A stretch of DNA of 64,000 nt from Amorphophallus konjac (taxonomy: Eukaryota > Streptophyta > Magnoliopsida > Alismatales > Araceae): contig CM040117.1 of NCBI GenBank assembly GCA_022559845.1, positions 147,688,732 through 147,752,731 on the forward strand. The letters are read 5' to 3'. Of the stretch, positions 33,765 to 45,560 are shown one piece after another. Both the position numbers and the translations under genes were made by a program. Under the pieces are notes generated by a model, which saw only the letters and a program-made list of their open reading frames with translations, made no database searches and was not told where the DNA came from. Position 1 is the first letter of the stretch; every line of letters starts with the position of its first letter.

Positions 33765-36054
33765 TCTTGAAAATTATGATTGGTTGATTTGTGAATGAAT
33801 CCTTGAGCTGAGCTATGTAACTTGAAAACATGTTTGTGATTAAATGATTCATACATTTGACTTTTAGATGAATTCTCATCTCAACACTTGTGAATGACCT
33901 TTAAAAATCTGATTTTGAACAATTCTGAAAATTGGGTTGCATTGCTTAATTTTAATCATTTATGCACCCTTATTCATAAAGGTCATGTCATGAAAAATAT
34001 TTGATGATTCATGAATAGAATGTGGATGATTTCAATGAGAATTTTGCCACACTGGCTTGAAAATCAAAGCTCCCATCTTGCTTTTGCATCATGTCTTCCA
34101 TTCTCATACAGTTATAGGTTGCATGCATCAGAATCCAATGCATTAGGTGCATTTAGTTCACTCAAATGAAAAACTAAAAACTCACACTTTGCACCCATGT
34201 TAATTTTGCATTGCATTAGAATTCATGCATTAACTGCAGTTAGCTCATTCATTTGATATCAGAAGCTTTGCACTACATTACATTTTATCTTGGCATATTG
34301 CATTTCCATTCCACTACTATATGATCAAAGGTTGCATTGCATCAGTACTCATGCATTAGCTGCATTCAATTGGTATCCATTTGTTTGGTATCAGCTGCAT
34401 ATTTGCATTGCATGTTACATACATTCCCTCTGCATGCTTGCTTGCTAATTATATGTTATCCACCCCCATCCTTGTCATTTCTATGGCCTTATGTCTTCTT
34501 GATAAATAATGCTGCATTTGAGTCATTATTGGAGTGTTTCATGTCGTACACTCTAGGGGAGTTCTTATTTCATAAGTGCATCTATTTAGGGGGGGCTGCC
34601 ATGTTATGAGTTCATGATATTTTCGATATACATGCTGAATCAAATTCGCACACTTCATGCACAAAATGTGAAAATGAGTGTTAAAGATAAGGATATATGA
34701 ATTTCTTTTTAACACTCTCGAGATGTTAAATTTGCTACATGTATGTTGAAGAGACAGTTGAGGAAAAAGCTGCCTACCTATCTTTGTTGAAAAATCTGAA
34801 ATGAAAATGAAAGATAGAGCAATGCTCGGTCTCACTGAGTAAACTAGGCACATGTCACCTGAGTCGTGATGTGGTTCATATCTGAAAAGTGTTGACTAGT
34901 ATCTCTGTTCATAATGAGGTGAAATGGTTCTGTATTCTGAGTAACCGGGGATTCTGGCATGAGCTCCATGCATCTACTCGCGTAAAAAGAAATTATTTGA
35001 ACTCGACCACTCTTGAAAAATTCTGACTATCTGTGAGAATGGTTGAGTTGAAAAATGATGGTGAAAACTCTTTGTGGTAGAGCGTAGCCTCCAATACGCT
35101 GTTCTCAAATTGAAGTGTAGTCTGTAAAATATCTCCTTGTGTTAATCTGAAAATCTGAATATCCATATTGCAACTATCATTTTTCATGTTACTCACTTAC
35201 ACATTTGGAAATTTGATTCATTATGGATTCAGAAAATTGATTGAATACTTTAGCAATTGCATGAATCTCCTATATGATTGCACAATTTCCCATGTGCTAC
35301 ATATGTGCATTCCGGTTGTCATGACTCTCTTGCATCTTTCTTATACCTATTCCCTTCTTATATAAGTACGGGGGAGCTGTGTTGCATGTATATATATGTA
35401 TTGGTTTGATAGCTCTTAATCATCCCACATGTCATCACTTGCATATGTTACATTTCATACATTTCAAACCAAAATATAAAATTTTAAAAATTTAAAAATC
35501 AAAGAAAATCCTTTTGATATGTCCTCCTGCTCTTGTTTGTTGTGAAAATCTGCCATGGGATCTAGATTTTGAATGCTTTTCTGCTGAACACCTCATCCTG
35601 TGCACATCTTCCTCCACTGGTTCATATCCTTTCGGCCAATCACCACCTTCAATTGGTATCAATACATGTTTCACTGTATTTGCTTTGGATGGTATCATAT
35701 TGATTTGTGAGAATAATCACCAATTGGTTTCTTCTGATTAGCATCATATTGCTTTGCTCGTCTATGATTTGCCCTTACTTCTTTTGATTTGATATGATGG
35801 ACTATTGTTGTTTCAAAGGGAGTTAATCTTGTTCTTCCTTATTTGGCTCCTTCCAGCTCGCTTGATACTACTATTGTGGAAGAAAGAGTTGCATTATCCC
35901 GCCTTTTTATTATGTCAAAGGGGGAGAAAAATTGATGATTATGTGTGACAGGGGGAGACGAATATATGTGCCATTCTGTTATATCCACCTCTGTTGTATC
36001 ATCATTAATAAGTTTATCATTAAGTTTGTCATCATCAATAAGTTTGTCATCATC

Positions 36055-36068
36055 AAAAATGGGGAGAT
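36055..36068 (+). other. GO-2 polypurine tract
   Basis: AAAAATGGGGAGAT, directly before the 3' LTR start TGTTGAG. Typical Copia arrangement. Confidence 0.85.
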
Positions 36069-36578
36069 TGTTGAGTTATGGTTTTGATAATTGTTGTGAT
36101 TGTTAAGTTATAGTTTTGATGATAACTAAACTTAATGTGTGATTAAGTGATGATAACTAAACTTGTGGTTGATTGCTCAGGCTCTTGTTATTTATGTATG
36201 GTTGAGATGGCAAATGGGAACGGTTACATGGTCTTGATCCATGGTTTGCATATGTTGGTTTTACAAGAGGCAAGAGGTTTCATAACCTCTTCAACGGGAA
36301 CAAGCATGGTATTAACCTTGACTATCTCACTTGCAGGATCAAACACATGGCAGTCACCTGGTGAACCAAACATGTGGATAAGCACCCTGCTCCTCTACAA
36401 TCCAAAATATGTGGTATATGTCATTTACTATCAACAACCATTGATGAGACTCTTACCTTGTCTTAGCATCGATCTCACCATGTGTATCTCATATATCTCT
36501 CCTTCATACACCTCATTCATGCACATTAAAACATGAAACCCTTCTGCCCATCATGCACCCTCGCCCGCGGATCGACCT

Positions 36579-36611
36579 ACAACGCCCCTTGCGGGGGTTT
36601 CTGGGGGCAAA
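36579..36611 (+). repeat. Variable hairpin block, 3' LTR version
   Basis: About 33 bp, with GGGGGC-AAA-GCCCCC at its right end. It replaces the different 52-bp block of the 5' LTR at the same place. Confidence 0.8.
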
Positions 36612-36881
36612 GCCCCCGGAACAAAATTTTGATTAATGCTCAAATGGTTTGCATGAACTTCATGCATTTATCATATGGATGGTTGAGCTATAGTTCTAAT
36701 CAATTATGTATGCTTTTGCAGGTCAAAACACTCAATAAAAATCCACAAGGTCAAAGACTCAGTTGACACCTTCTAAACTGTCAAGGGTGATGCCACAGAC
36801 ATGAACGGGCTGCTAAAGGACTTAAGCGATGGAGATGAAGAGGTTAACGGACCGACCCGGGAAAACCCAGGGTCTGCCCAG

Positions 36882-37062
36882 CTGGCGGTCGACCACCAGC
36901 TCAAGGGCGGTCGACCACCCCTGCCAGCAGCTCACCGCCTACAGGGATTCACAGTGGCGGTCGACCTCCAGCCCAGTAGCAGTCGACCGGAATTCCCAGA
37001 AACCAACGGCCAGCAGTTCTCTTAGTAGCGGTCGACCGCCAGCCTCTGCAGGTCGACCGCCA
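36882..37062 (+). repeat. GTCGAC pair array, GO-2 3' LTR
   Basis: Cores start at 36888/36910, 36960/36982 and 37031/37052, spacing 22, 22 and 21 bp. All six cores are intact, although flanking CpG sites have changed relative to the 5' LTR. Confidence 0.8.
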
Positions 37063-37814
37063 GCCCCGATAAGCCAAAAATATTGACTTTTGTCCATCTC
37101 GAAAGAAGCATCTCCTCTTGCTATTGTTTAATCCCAAAGCAACCAAACCCTCCAGAATTTGTGGATCTGGTCTAGGGCTTGTCCATAGACCTTCCAAGGG
37201 TTATAAAACATCCTATTAGAGTCATAACCCTAATTATCCAAGAGATCCAAAGGGGAGGCTGTCCAAGGAGGAAGAAGAGGTACTGTAGCTCCGTGAACAG
37301 TACCTCGTGCAGCAAGCTCTTCATCTATCTCCAACCCATTCAAGGTATTTCTGAAGCCAACTACCTCCAACAAGGTGTAGAAGCAATCAAGGTTCAAAGC
37401 TACATCCATACACCTCTTCATCAACTCAAGGTGATCCAAGGGAAGAAGAAGAAGGATGCTACAAGGAAGAAGGAGCCATTCAAGTATCATCTGAAGGTAC
37501 TCTAGGTCCATTTGAAGTCAGCAGTCTCAAAGGAAGAGAACAAGCTCACAGGCATCAATAAGATACATGGATTTGTCCAAGGAAGAAGGAAGGGTACTGT
37601 AGCTGTAAATAGTACTCCGTGCAAGAAGATCTACATCAAATACAAGGCCATTCAAGCTGAGTCTCAAGCTATTCAAGTGAAGAAGGAATCAATGCGAACA
37701 TCCAGAGCACACACTCAGGGGGAGCCAAAATCAGGAGCTTTCTAAACTGTGGTTTATTCATGTTTGTGTTTTGTGCTTTATAGTTTTAGATTTGTGTTTC
37801 TTATAAACTGCAAA

Positions 37815-38075
37815 CTCGTGTGTGTGTGGATCGTTGTTGGATCCGTGGTCGTGTGTGTGTGTGTGTCGTACTTGATTCGTGTGTGCGTAGGTCTTCTTAG
37901 ATCTGCGTGTGTGTGTGGATTTATCCAGATCTTAGTGTTTGTGTGTGTGGAGTGCTGCACTTGTCGCAGTGTGTGTGTGTCTTGTTGATCCGCTTGTTGG
38001 ATCGTGTTGGAGACCTCATCTCCGTGTGTGTGTGTGTTTTGGGGCGCGTCCCCGTGTGTGTGGGCAGGCGTCGTC
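37815..38075 (+). repeat. (TG)n-linked hairpin string, GO-2 3' LTR
   Basis: Same dyads as the 5' LTR string at 30003-30262, with a few base changes. Confidence 0.7.
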
Positions 38076-38406
38076 ATGCGTGTGTGGTTGGAGCTTCGTC
38101 TCCGTTTGGGGATTTATCCCCGAGTGAAGTCTCACCGGGTTTGGTGAGGGGTGGACGTAGGATTGCCGTCGTTACATCCGAACCACCTTAAAAATTGCTG
38201 TGCATTGTGTGTTATTTGTGTGGTTTGATTGTTTTCGTTGTATGGTCGTGTATGAACGGAAAGTTTGAGAGAATTGGTTAATTAGTTTTCATTTACTAAT
38301 TATTGTTTATCACATATTTTGTAAAAAGGGTAAAAGTTTTCATAAAATTTATTATCACCCAATTTGCCCCCCTCTTAGGTGTCATTGATCGCGGGACTTC
38401 AGCAGG

Positions 38407-39504
38407 GACGGGTGCCTGCTGGCGAAGGGGAGGATCTCTCGGAGGGAGGGGGAGCCTAGGAGTAGTGAGGTCCTGGCGAGGGGTTTCCTGGGGGCGGGCC
38501 ACAGGCCACCGAGTGTAGGAACCAGGTGTGGTCCTAAGATCAGACACACGCAGATATGTGACCCCTTGGCGTGGGGTAGGAGCAAACTCCGCCTCAAATT
38601 GCTCCACCTCGAGGGCAACCTGGTACGCGTCTTCCAACTTGTCCACTTTGCAGTGTAAAAGCTCATACTGAAGGTGTGGCCGTAGACCACGCCGAAAATG
38701 AGAAACAGTCAGGGAGCTTTCCTCTGTGGCATTACATCGCAGAAAGTACTCATCGAACTCAGCGATGTAATCAGAGACGGACCGATCCCCTTGGGTGAGA
38801 CTCTGCCATCTGTCTATGAGACGTTGGCGATATGTGGCAGGAAGGTACTTCTTCCTGATTTTGGTCCTCATCTCATCCCAAGTCTAGACCTGGGGCTCCT
38901 GACGGTGAAACAGCAGGTTCTCCATGTTCCTCCAATAAGTCTGCACCTACCCTAGCAGTTTCATTTTGGCGAACTTGACTTTTCGGTGGTCCATCATCTC
39001 AAACCACTCAAAATACTGGTCCATGTCGGCCTCCCAATCAAGATAGACCTTCGGGTCTAAGGACCCGTCAAACGTGGGAGGGTTTGCTCGCACAGTCCTG
39101 AGGACCCGCTCGTCCTTACCATCTCTCTGTGGTCGGTGACCACGACGGCGTCGGTCATTTCCCCCATAATCATCATCAGACTCGTAGTCCTCAACATCGG
39201 GGGCATGTGGCTGTCGCTCCTCAGCCCTAAGTGGGGCGGGCTGGGCAGTAGGTGCCTGAGGGGCCGGGACAGCTCCGGGGAGCTCCCGGCGGGGGACTCT
39301 CTCCACATTCTCCATCCTTCCAACCAGACCCTGGATAGATCGGTCAGAGACCTCGGCACAGTCCTCCATGGTCTTGAGATAGCCCTCCAAGCGGTCGGTA
39401 TTCTCCCAACTAGTTTGTTCGAACCTATCCATGCACTCCATGAGTAGAGCAAACACGTCCTCCAGAGTTCGGCCTCCCGGGTTGGCACCTCGGGGTTCAC
39501 CCAT
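38407..39504 (-). pseudogene. CHR-B gag, right-hand part
   Basis: The start ATG at 39504 (MGEPRGANPGGRTLEDVFAL) follows the leader. A coiled N-terminal part, then the capsid segment LDPKVYLDWEADMDQYFEWF, RLIDRWQSLTQGDRSVSDYI and a Pro-rich stretch, until GO-2 interrupts at 38402. Two TAG stops near 38940 and 38880 lie in one frame with the rest and stand where Gln is expected (the first in LLG-stop-VQTYW against LLGQAQTYW in CHR-A). CHR-A carries a homologous gag at 1003-2467. Dead because of the stops and the insertion. Confidence 0.82.
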
Positions 39505-39641
39505 AGTGTCCGGGCGATGGTACTGGGCACCTCCACGGGTGGGAATGCAATGGGAGATGACCTAAAGGGAACTAAGGGGTGACTCACTACGACCTATATG
39601 GATGAACTAATGCAAAATGAAGGACGACCTAGACTTCAATA

Positions 39642-39747
39642 TCCGGTACGAGGCGGAGCTTTGATCCGAAGATCGCACTCATGCAAGTGTGCCCCTTTCC
39701 CAATAGGCGTAGCCTATCGTTCCGGGAACACCTTTGGATATACCAGA
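39642..39747 (-). other. Cloverleaf-like RNA motif, copy E (CHR-B leader)
   Basis: 106 nt. Closing stem TCTGGTA/TACCGGA with one G-T pair. AGGTG/CGCCT inner pairing. Hairpin 2: ATAGGC-TAC-GCCTAT. Hairpin 3: GCAC...GTGC around a larger loop. Hairpin 4: GATC-TTCG-GATC. It is in a Ty3 element, unlike the other copies. Confidence 0.7.
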
Positions 39748-39788
39748 TTGAATGGAACACCTTGGACTCACTACCCTAGACTCAAACC

Positions 39789-39801
39789 GGCTCTGATACT
39801 A
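39789..39801 (-). other. CHR-B primer binding site
   Basis: Minus strand TAGTATCAGAGCC, one change from the initiator tRNA-Met site TGGTATCAGAGCC, three bases after the LTR end. Confidence 0.8.
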
Positions 39802-39804
39802 ATT

Positions 39805-41485
39805 TGATGCTGGACGACAACAGGACTCGACTCGGACTTGTTGCGACCCTGGGCTCCATAGGATTACGCGACTAAAGAGACGGTGCGACCAGCAACAACA
39901 CTACAACGCGGCACCTAAAGAGCTCCAGAAGAGGTGAACATGCCCCAAACAAGAAGCGCTAAACTCACGGTCGTCCCCGGCGAGGGAAACGTGACGATCT
40001 GCACAGTTGAGTAACTGGCTTTGAGTCTCGGGTGGTCGGCTCACTCTCGTGCTCGGAACGAGTCACGGGACGGGTCTCCCACTCACAACCCACAGTAGTG
40101 ATTAAGTATGAATTAGCTAGGAAAATAACCTACTCACATGTAGCGGCATCTAGAACGCATACTAAACAAGCAAATACGACAAAGAGGGTGGCGAATGTAC
40201 CTCCACGCTCGGTGCGTGGGGAAGACATCCTGGCCAAGTTCCGTGACTCCCGGTACAGTAAATAAAGTTAATTACAGTAGTGATTTTATTGCCCACTCCA
40301 CGCAGGGAGGTAAAGGGCTACACAAAAAATGCCGGAGCACCGAATTGGGTTGACGGGCTGCAAGGTGGCGAGTTCCGGGGGGCGGCGGGCAGCCGCTCCG
40401 GTTCTGCGATTTGCTAGCCGGCAAGACAGTGAACACGGACGTCCAAAGGGATGTCGGCCTCCTGGGATCTTCTGAAGTTGGTGGTGCACTGGGAGGGTGA
40501 TAGAGGGTCCTTGGTCGACCCCCCGGGAGTGGCGGTTGCTAAATCAATCCCAAGGTATTTGTTCTGGAATTATCCGGTGACCCCTTGTTGCAGGCCACTC
40601 ATGAAGGAGAGTTGCGCGCCTCCACGAAAATGGCTGGCACGACCAGATCCCTCAAAACCAAATCACGATCAGATGGTTGGATCTCTCGTACCAAGCTTTT
40701 TACTGAGCTACTATCCAGGAATCCCAAAATTCAGGACAGCAAGTCGGAGTTGATGTTGTGGCGGCTTGATGGAGGCACGAACGGCGGCGACGGTGGCAAT
40801 GATCGTTGGCAGCAGCAAGAGGAAGAGAAAGGGAGGAAGATCTCTCAGAAATCTTAAGGTTTCAACCCTAGATCTGAAGAAACTTGGAGGAGAAAGAAGA
40901 AGAACAAGTAGAAGGGGACAGAGGGGGGGGTGCGCCCAAGGCTAATTCTCATAATAATTCTTCATTTTGATCAAAATGCAACAAGAGACATTAAATACTA
41001 AAACCCTAGACCTAGTCAAATGACTTAGGATACCCTTGGTCAAGGGTGTATAATGGGGAAATGGGATAAACAATGCTTAAACAATTCCCCATGTGGAGAC
41101 AAAAGAGGGGGCACCCCTCTCTCCAAGTCAACATAAGGGGCTTTGTTATTTTAATCCCCTTGGACCATATTAATCCCCCCTTGGACCAAAATAAATCAAA
41201 AAATACAAAATACTTGGTCAATATTCTCCCATTGACCCAATATAAAACCTAAAATAATACTGACCCAAATACACACCAAATATACACCAAATACATACCA
41301 AATGCGACCAAATACGTATAAAATACATATACATATAAAAATACGTACTAAAGTATCAAGGCTCCGGTGGAGACTCCAGACTATCCCCCAGCCACAAAGA
41401 GGTCGGTGTCGACCGAGTCGTACTGCGTGTCCGGTACCGGCGGCTCGCTGAGTCGAGCCGTACTCTGGCTCTGGTGTCCTCACCA
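39805..41485 (-). repeat. CHR-B 5' LTR
   Basis: 1681 bp. On the minus strand TGGTGAGG (41485) to GCATCA (39805). It aligns through its length with the split 3' LTR and shows the uninterrupted CTAGT site where TAT-A entered the sister copy. Confidence 0.85.
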
Positions 41486-41766
41486 TTTCGTCTATGCCGA
41501 CACATAAAACCCCATCTCTTTGCTTCAGCACCGACCCCATGCCGATGACTAAACCCCTCGCTCGGGCTAGACACCTTGTTCCACGTACCCATTGCGGTGA
41601 AGCGAACCCCTCATCCCTTCACTGAAGGAGTGAGTGCTTTCCCGCGAATTTGCACCGGACCAATGATTTATCGATCCGAAGAATAGAGCGATATGCTGGA
41701 GAAGTCTACACCAGCGGGCCCCACGCACTCGTCCCTCGCTTCCGCCACCCACGGCCGGGGGGCATT
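41486..41766 (+). repeat. TAT-B 3' UTR, right part, with polypurine tract
   Basis: Continues the repeat subunits of 11305-11986 for about 90 bp, then unique sequence. GGGGGGCATT at 41757-41766 is the likely polypurine tract, directly before TGTGGACAC. Confidence 0.55.
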
Positions 41767-42411
41767 TGTGGACACTAAAAAAAATAAAAATGAAGAAGAA
41801 AAGGGGCAAGGGATGACCCACACACAAAATGGGCCTAACTACATGAGGAGAACTCAAGTGCCAAAGACCCAATTAAAAAGGGAAGGAAGAAAATTCTACC
41901 CATGTGCGCAAATGAAATGGAAGGAGGGGGTAAGAAGGAAAGAGAAGTGATTTTCCAAAAATAAAATAGAAAATAGGAGGAAAATGCATGAATAGTGGCT
42001 CGTGTCACGCCCTCTCCTCGCATGTGGGACACTGTTCACCCTTTCCCCTGTCACGCTTCTCTCTCTCTCCCTCACGCAAGCCCCTGCGCGGCTTTGACCA
42101 GCGGGCATGATAACGTCTCGGCGAAACTACTGTAGTTGCCTGCCGTTCCCCAAGCGACCAACAGATCAAGCGAAGATCCGCGGTGGGTTTCCCCTACCCT
42201 CTGGGCGCAACGACGACAGCTCCAGTCGCCATCGGGATTGAGGGGATCTTGTCCTTCCGAGATCCCTCTCGTCGCCTCGTCGAGCCCTTCGCGCATCCAG
42301 TCGGATGTGAGACTATGGTGGTAGCAGCAACAATAGAGTCCAGCAACGGTGGTGGCATGCAGCAGGAGATCCAGAAGGGGGGCGGGGGACATCTTCAAGC
42401 ACCCTTTTGCC

Positions 42412-42420
42412 CATATAAGA
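42412..42420 (+). promoter_or_regulatory. TATA-like box in the TAT-B LTR
   Basis: CATATAAGA about 645 bp into the proposed LTR, followed by a leader-like pyrimidine/purine sequence. Confidence 0.35.
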
Positions 42421-42773
42421 AGGGAGCCTCAAAAGACGCTGAAGAAGTTGGACTAGGGATCCTCTACAAGAGCCCTAAAAAAAAAAACTTGTGTAAGAGT
42501 CCTCCCTAGAGTTCTATTTCTTCTTCATGTTGTTTCTTCCACCTCTCAACTCCTCCGGTCCTGCGTGTCCAGAGGTTAGAGGGAGTAAAGGGGGGAGACG
42601 GGATTGTGGGAGAGATTGTAAGAGGGTGGGTTTCCTCTTCCCCATTCTGTTATTTTCCCTTTCTTCTTTTGTTTCATCTCCCGGATATAAGTCTTCCATG
42701 TTTTAGAAGGAATAAAGCCTGGAGCCTTGGCCTCCGATTTCTCTGCACGAGCATAGTGCTAATTCCTCCACCG

Positions 42774-42985
42774 TATGCGTATGAATATGATATATATGCA
42801 TGCACATATATATATATATGTGTATGTATGTATGTATAGCTCTCTCATGTCTCTTGCATTTCTCCCCTCTGTTCTTTCATGAAGGTGATGCCCACCTCTC
42901 CGATATATACATATATATATATACATATGTGTGTGTATACAAGCATGATGTGGATGCATCTATATATATATTGTGCTGCATTTAA
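42774..42985. repeat. TA/TG microsatellite pair
   Basis: Alternating TATATA and TGTATG runs at about 42788-42838 and 42903-42975. Confidence 0.8.
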
Positions 42986-44169
42986 TTCCGCTCTCTTGGT
43001 AGATAGGATGAAAACCCCCCTTTTTTAATTTCTTCAGGCCACCCATGCGGCGATTTAGCTATTATCACGATGGCCACCGGCCTAGAGCTCACTCCGATCT
43101 ATGAGTGTGGCCCCAAGTTGCCAACCGTCGGAAGCCCAATATGTGTTTTCCATAAGCGAGATTTTCTTCTCAAAACCTCACCTTGGGACTTGACCAATTC
43201 TATGGTCATGGTGCCAATGAGGTGAGAAACATGGGCCTTAGCCCCGGATGTACTATTACCTCCCGATACCGCTGTTTTGAGGAGAAATGCAAAGAATGGC
43301 TTTGAGGAAAGGTTGTTTCCCTCGATTCGCTCTTTTAGAAAGGGTGTTACTCCCGAATCTGAATTTTCTGAATCATATGTTTCATTGGACCCGTTTATCC
43401 CCTCCGAGGACTCACGAGGATGATCCTATGGGTGTTGCCGCTTCCGTGTGCACCCTTCTCCTCGCGAGCGTGATCTTCTGGGTATTGCCGCTTCTATGCG
43501 CACCTTCTTGTTTTGGGGCAATCTTGGAGTTCCTCCGTTGATGCGTACCCAATTAAACCCCCCCACGCTCCGAGTCAAGGGGAGGTGCTGCCAGATTTTT
43601 ACCGGGTGGACTGGACTAAAATATGATGATCTAATATAATCTTTGAACTGCTGAAACAAAAAAAAATAAAAAAAAAGAGAAGAAGGATTGCTGGAAGAAA
43701 TACAAAGCATGTGAAGAATCAAAGTTCAGTTTGGACTGATGCATATCAAGAAGAAATCATTGATCATACATAATCCCTGAATTGATGAATTTAAATGGAT
43801 GAAGAGCCGGGTGCTAATCTTGAGTTAAACCCCTAACCCGAAACTGAAACTGAATCCAAGCTAAGTGAAAAGGCCCGCTAGTTATATTGCTACATTCTTG
43901 AAGTCAAATTGGATTAGGCTTTCACTGCTAAGCGTGGGTTTAAAACTCGGATGCATAAAACTGAATCCTCTATTTCAAAGCATCAGCCCCTTACATAAAT
44001 GATGCCTGATCATGCATAGGTAATGAGGAAAGGAGTGAATAATGAACCAATCAAAAAGAATATCATGTGAAAGACTGGCTCCCTAAATAAATTTCATAAG
44101 ACCAAACCACCCCCACTCCTCTTTTCAAAAAAAAAAGGGACTCTCTGCCTGCCCGGCCTGGGAGGGCGT

Positions 44170-44780
44170 AGGGGTCGACCCTTGCACATAAGGGGGTCGA
44201 CCCTTGCGCCAGTTGGTTCTATCTGCATTTTAGAAAAAAAGAGGGAGAGAGGCTTTAGCATGCATGTTAACAGTCCTTGCATTGTTTTCCACACATAAAC
44301 AATCTTGCACTTTACATAATTATTGAGTAGCCCTCATGAACTTCGAGCATGCTTGCCTCCCCTTGGTCGTGCTGCATCCCTTTCCTTTCTTAATGAATTG
44401 CATATGCATTTTGTGAGCAAAAAAAATAGGTCATGGAAGCATCCCAATCCCATACATGCATTGCATAGGTACTCAGGCCATGGGCATTTAAGTTTGCATG
44501 ACCCTCGAAGCATGCATCATTGCATGGCATGGTTCTTCAAAAAAAAAAAAAGCAAAACAAAGCACAAAAGATGGAAATTTAGTTGCTGCCTAGGGACAAG
44601 TCGACTTGGCCCATGGCCAAAGTCGACTTCACCCTCTTTTAGTTGGGCTCTCCCCCCTCTAGAAGATGCTCAAGTCGACTTTCCCTTCAGGCCAAGTCGA
44701 CTTGGCCCCTCTTCCAGCGCCCTCCTCTCCTCTGCCTTGGGGTCCAAGTCAACTTGCCCTTCAAGCCAAGTCGACTTCCC
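44170..44780 (+). repeat. GTCGAC pair clusters, 44 kb
   Basis: Pairs start at 44174/44196, 44600/44622, 44674/44696 and 44748/44770 (one core is GTCAAC), all 22 bp apart. The last three have a 74-bp period. Palindrome arms are different from the other arrays (CAAGTCGACTTG, GGGGTCGACCC). Confidence 0.75.
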
Positions 44781-45421
44781 CCTTCTGAACCTCTATTTTC
44801 CCTTTAAAAAAATGAAAAGAAAGAAAGAAAGGATTTGTGCTAAGTGTCTAAATTAAACATGATAAGAAAATAAGTCATAATGGTGCTCAACAAAAAAAAG
44901 AAGTGAAATCATATAACAACAAAAAGAAAGGACATTAAACCTATTTTCATAGATTTATGCACATTTCTGCTTATGCTTTACATCCCAAAAAAAGGGGCAT
45001 CCATGTGTCCAAATTAAGAAAACATTGTTTCATGTATAAATGCACCCAAAGAAGGGAAGCCTGCAAAGTCTGCATTCACGCACCGCATTCCCCCGAATCG
45101 CACATGAAGTCATCATGGCAGGTATAAATGTTCTTTCATAACTGAATTTCAAATGTGAATAATAATGGCTATGCATTCATATGCACATGGTCCCATGATT
45201 GAATCCTAAGGATAACAAAAATTTATTGCATTTGCACGAGCTCATGACTAAACGTCAAAGAAAAACAAATTGATCCTCAAGTATATGTGCATGATCCCAT
45301 GAAAACTTTCAAAGATGAACTTTCCTGACATATGAATTACAAAAAAAAATGTTGAATGAATCAACCCACAGGAAGGCAAGACAAACCAAAATAAAATAAA
45401 ATAAGTTGAAGCTATGGCTGG

Positions 45422-45560
45422 GTTCGGTCGATCGAATTCAGTCTTCGGTCGACCGACCAGTGACTGAGTCGACTTAGCGTTTGACTGCGTCGACCCAGCC
45501 GGCAGAACTTCCCTACCCTAGGAAGCCCGATCGACCAAAATGAATTTTCGGTCGACCGAA
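45422..45560 (+). repeat. GTCGAC pair cluster, 45.5 kb
   Basis: Cores or one-base variants start at 45427/45448, 45468/45489 and 45530/45551, each pair 21 bp apart. Confidence 0.7.

Larger units (their letters stand above)
32321..36054 (+). other. GO-2 post-gag internal region, non-coding
   Basis: About 3.7 kb, AT-rich, no long frame. Contains cloverleaf motif copies A and B, blocks shared with GO-1 and GO-3, and repeated GCATTAGNTGCA-type phrases around 34140-34370. The many short GGGGGAG tracts (for example near 32933 and 35921) resemble polypurine tracts. Confidence 0.7.
28239..38401 (+). mobile_element. GO-2: complete gag-only LTR retrotransposon
   Basis: 10,163 bp with two long LTRs (2350 and 2333 bp), primer site, one gag gene, about 3.7 kb of non-coding internal sequence and a polypurine tract. 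It is inserted in CHR-B gag with duplication GCAAG (28234-28238) against GCAGG (38402-38406). No pol domain in any frame. The gag N-terminus, initiator-Met primer site and LTR ends (TGTTGAG...ACTTCA) point to Copia. Best described as a large non-autonomous TR-GAG-like element that needs enzymes in trans. It is the reference copy for GO-1, GO-3 and GO-4. Confidence 0.9.
36069..38401 (+). repeat. GO-2 3' LTR
   Basis: 2333 bp, TGTTGAG to ACTTCA. Close to the 5' LTR; visible differences are mostly C/T or G/A, many at CpG, plus the swapped block at 36579-36611. It carries the GTCGAC array (36882-37062) and hairpin string (37815-38075). Confidence 0.92.
39505..39804 (-). other. CHR-B leader between primer site and gag
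   Basis: About 300 nt of untranslated leader. Its most notable content is cloverleaf motif copy E, placed 42 nt after the primer site. Confidence 0.7.
11987..41485 (-). mobile_element. CHR-B: Ty3 chromovirus with two nested insertions
   Basis: Minus-strand element. The 5' LTR is 41485-39805, followed by a primer site, a leader with one cloverleaf motif, gag, pol with chromodomain, and the 3' LTR 24417-11987. The flanking bases TTTCA (11982-11986) and TTTCG (41486-41490) fit a 5-bp target duplication with one change. TAT-A (13188-23954) sits in its 3' LTR and GO-2 (28239-38401) in its gag. Without them it is about 8.5 kb, normal for this lineage. The empty sites can be read in the sister LTR (13188 corresponds to the CTAGT near 41015). 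Coding parts are all defective. Confidence 0.85.

Noticed and set aside
44323..44856. 177-residue frame at 44.3 kb
   Set aside because: Spans A-runs and the GTCGAC pairs, no domain, inside an LTR-like region.
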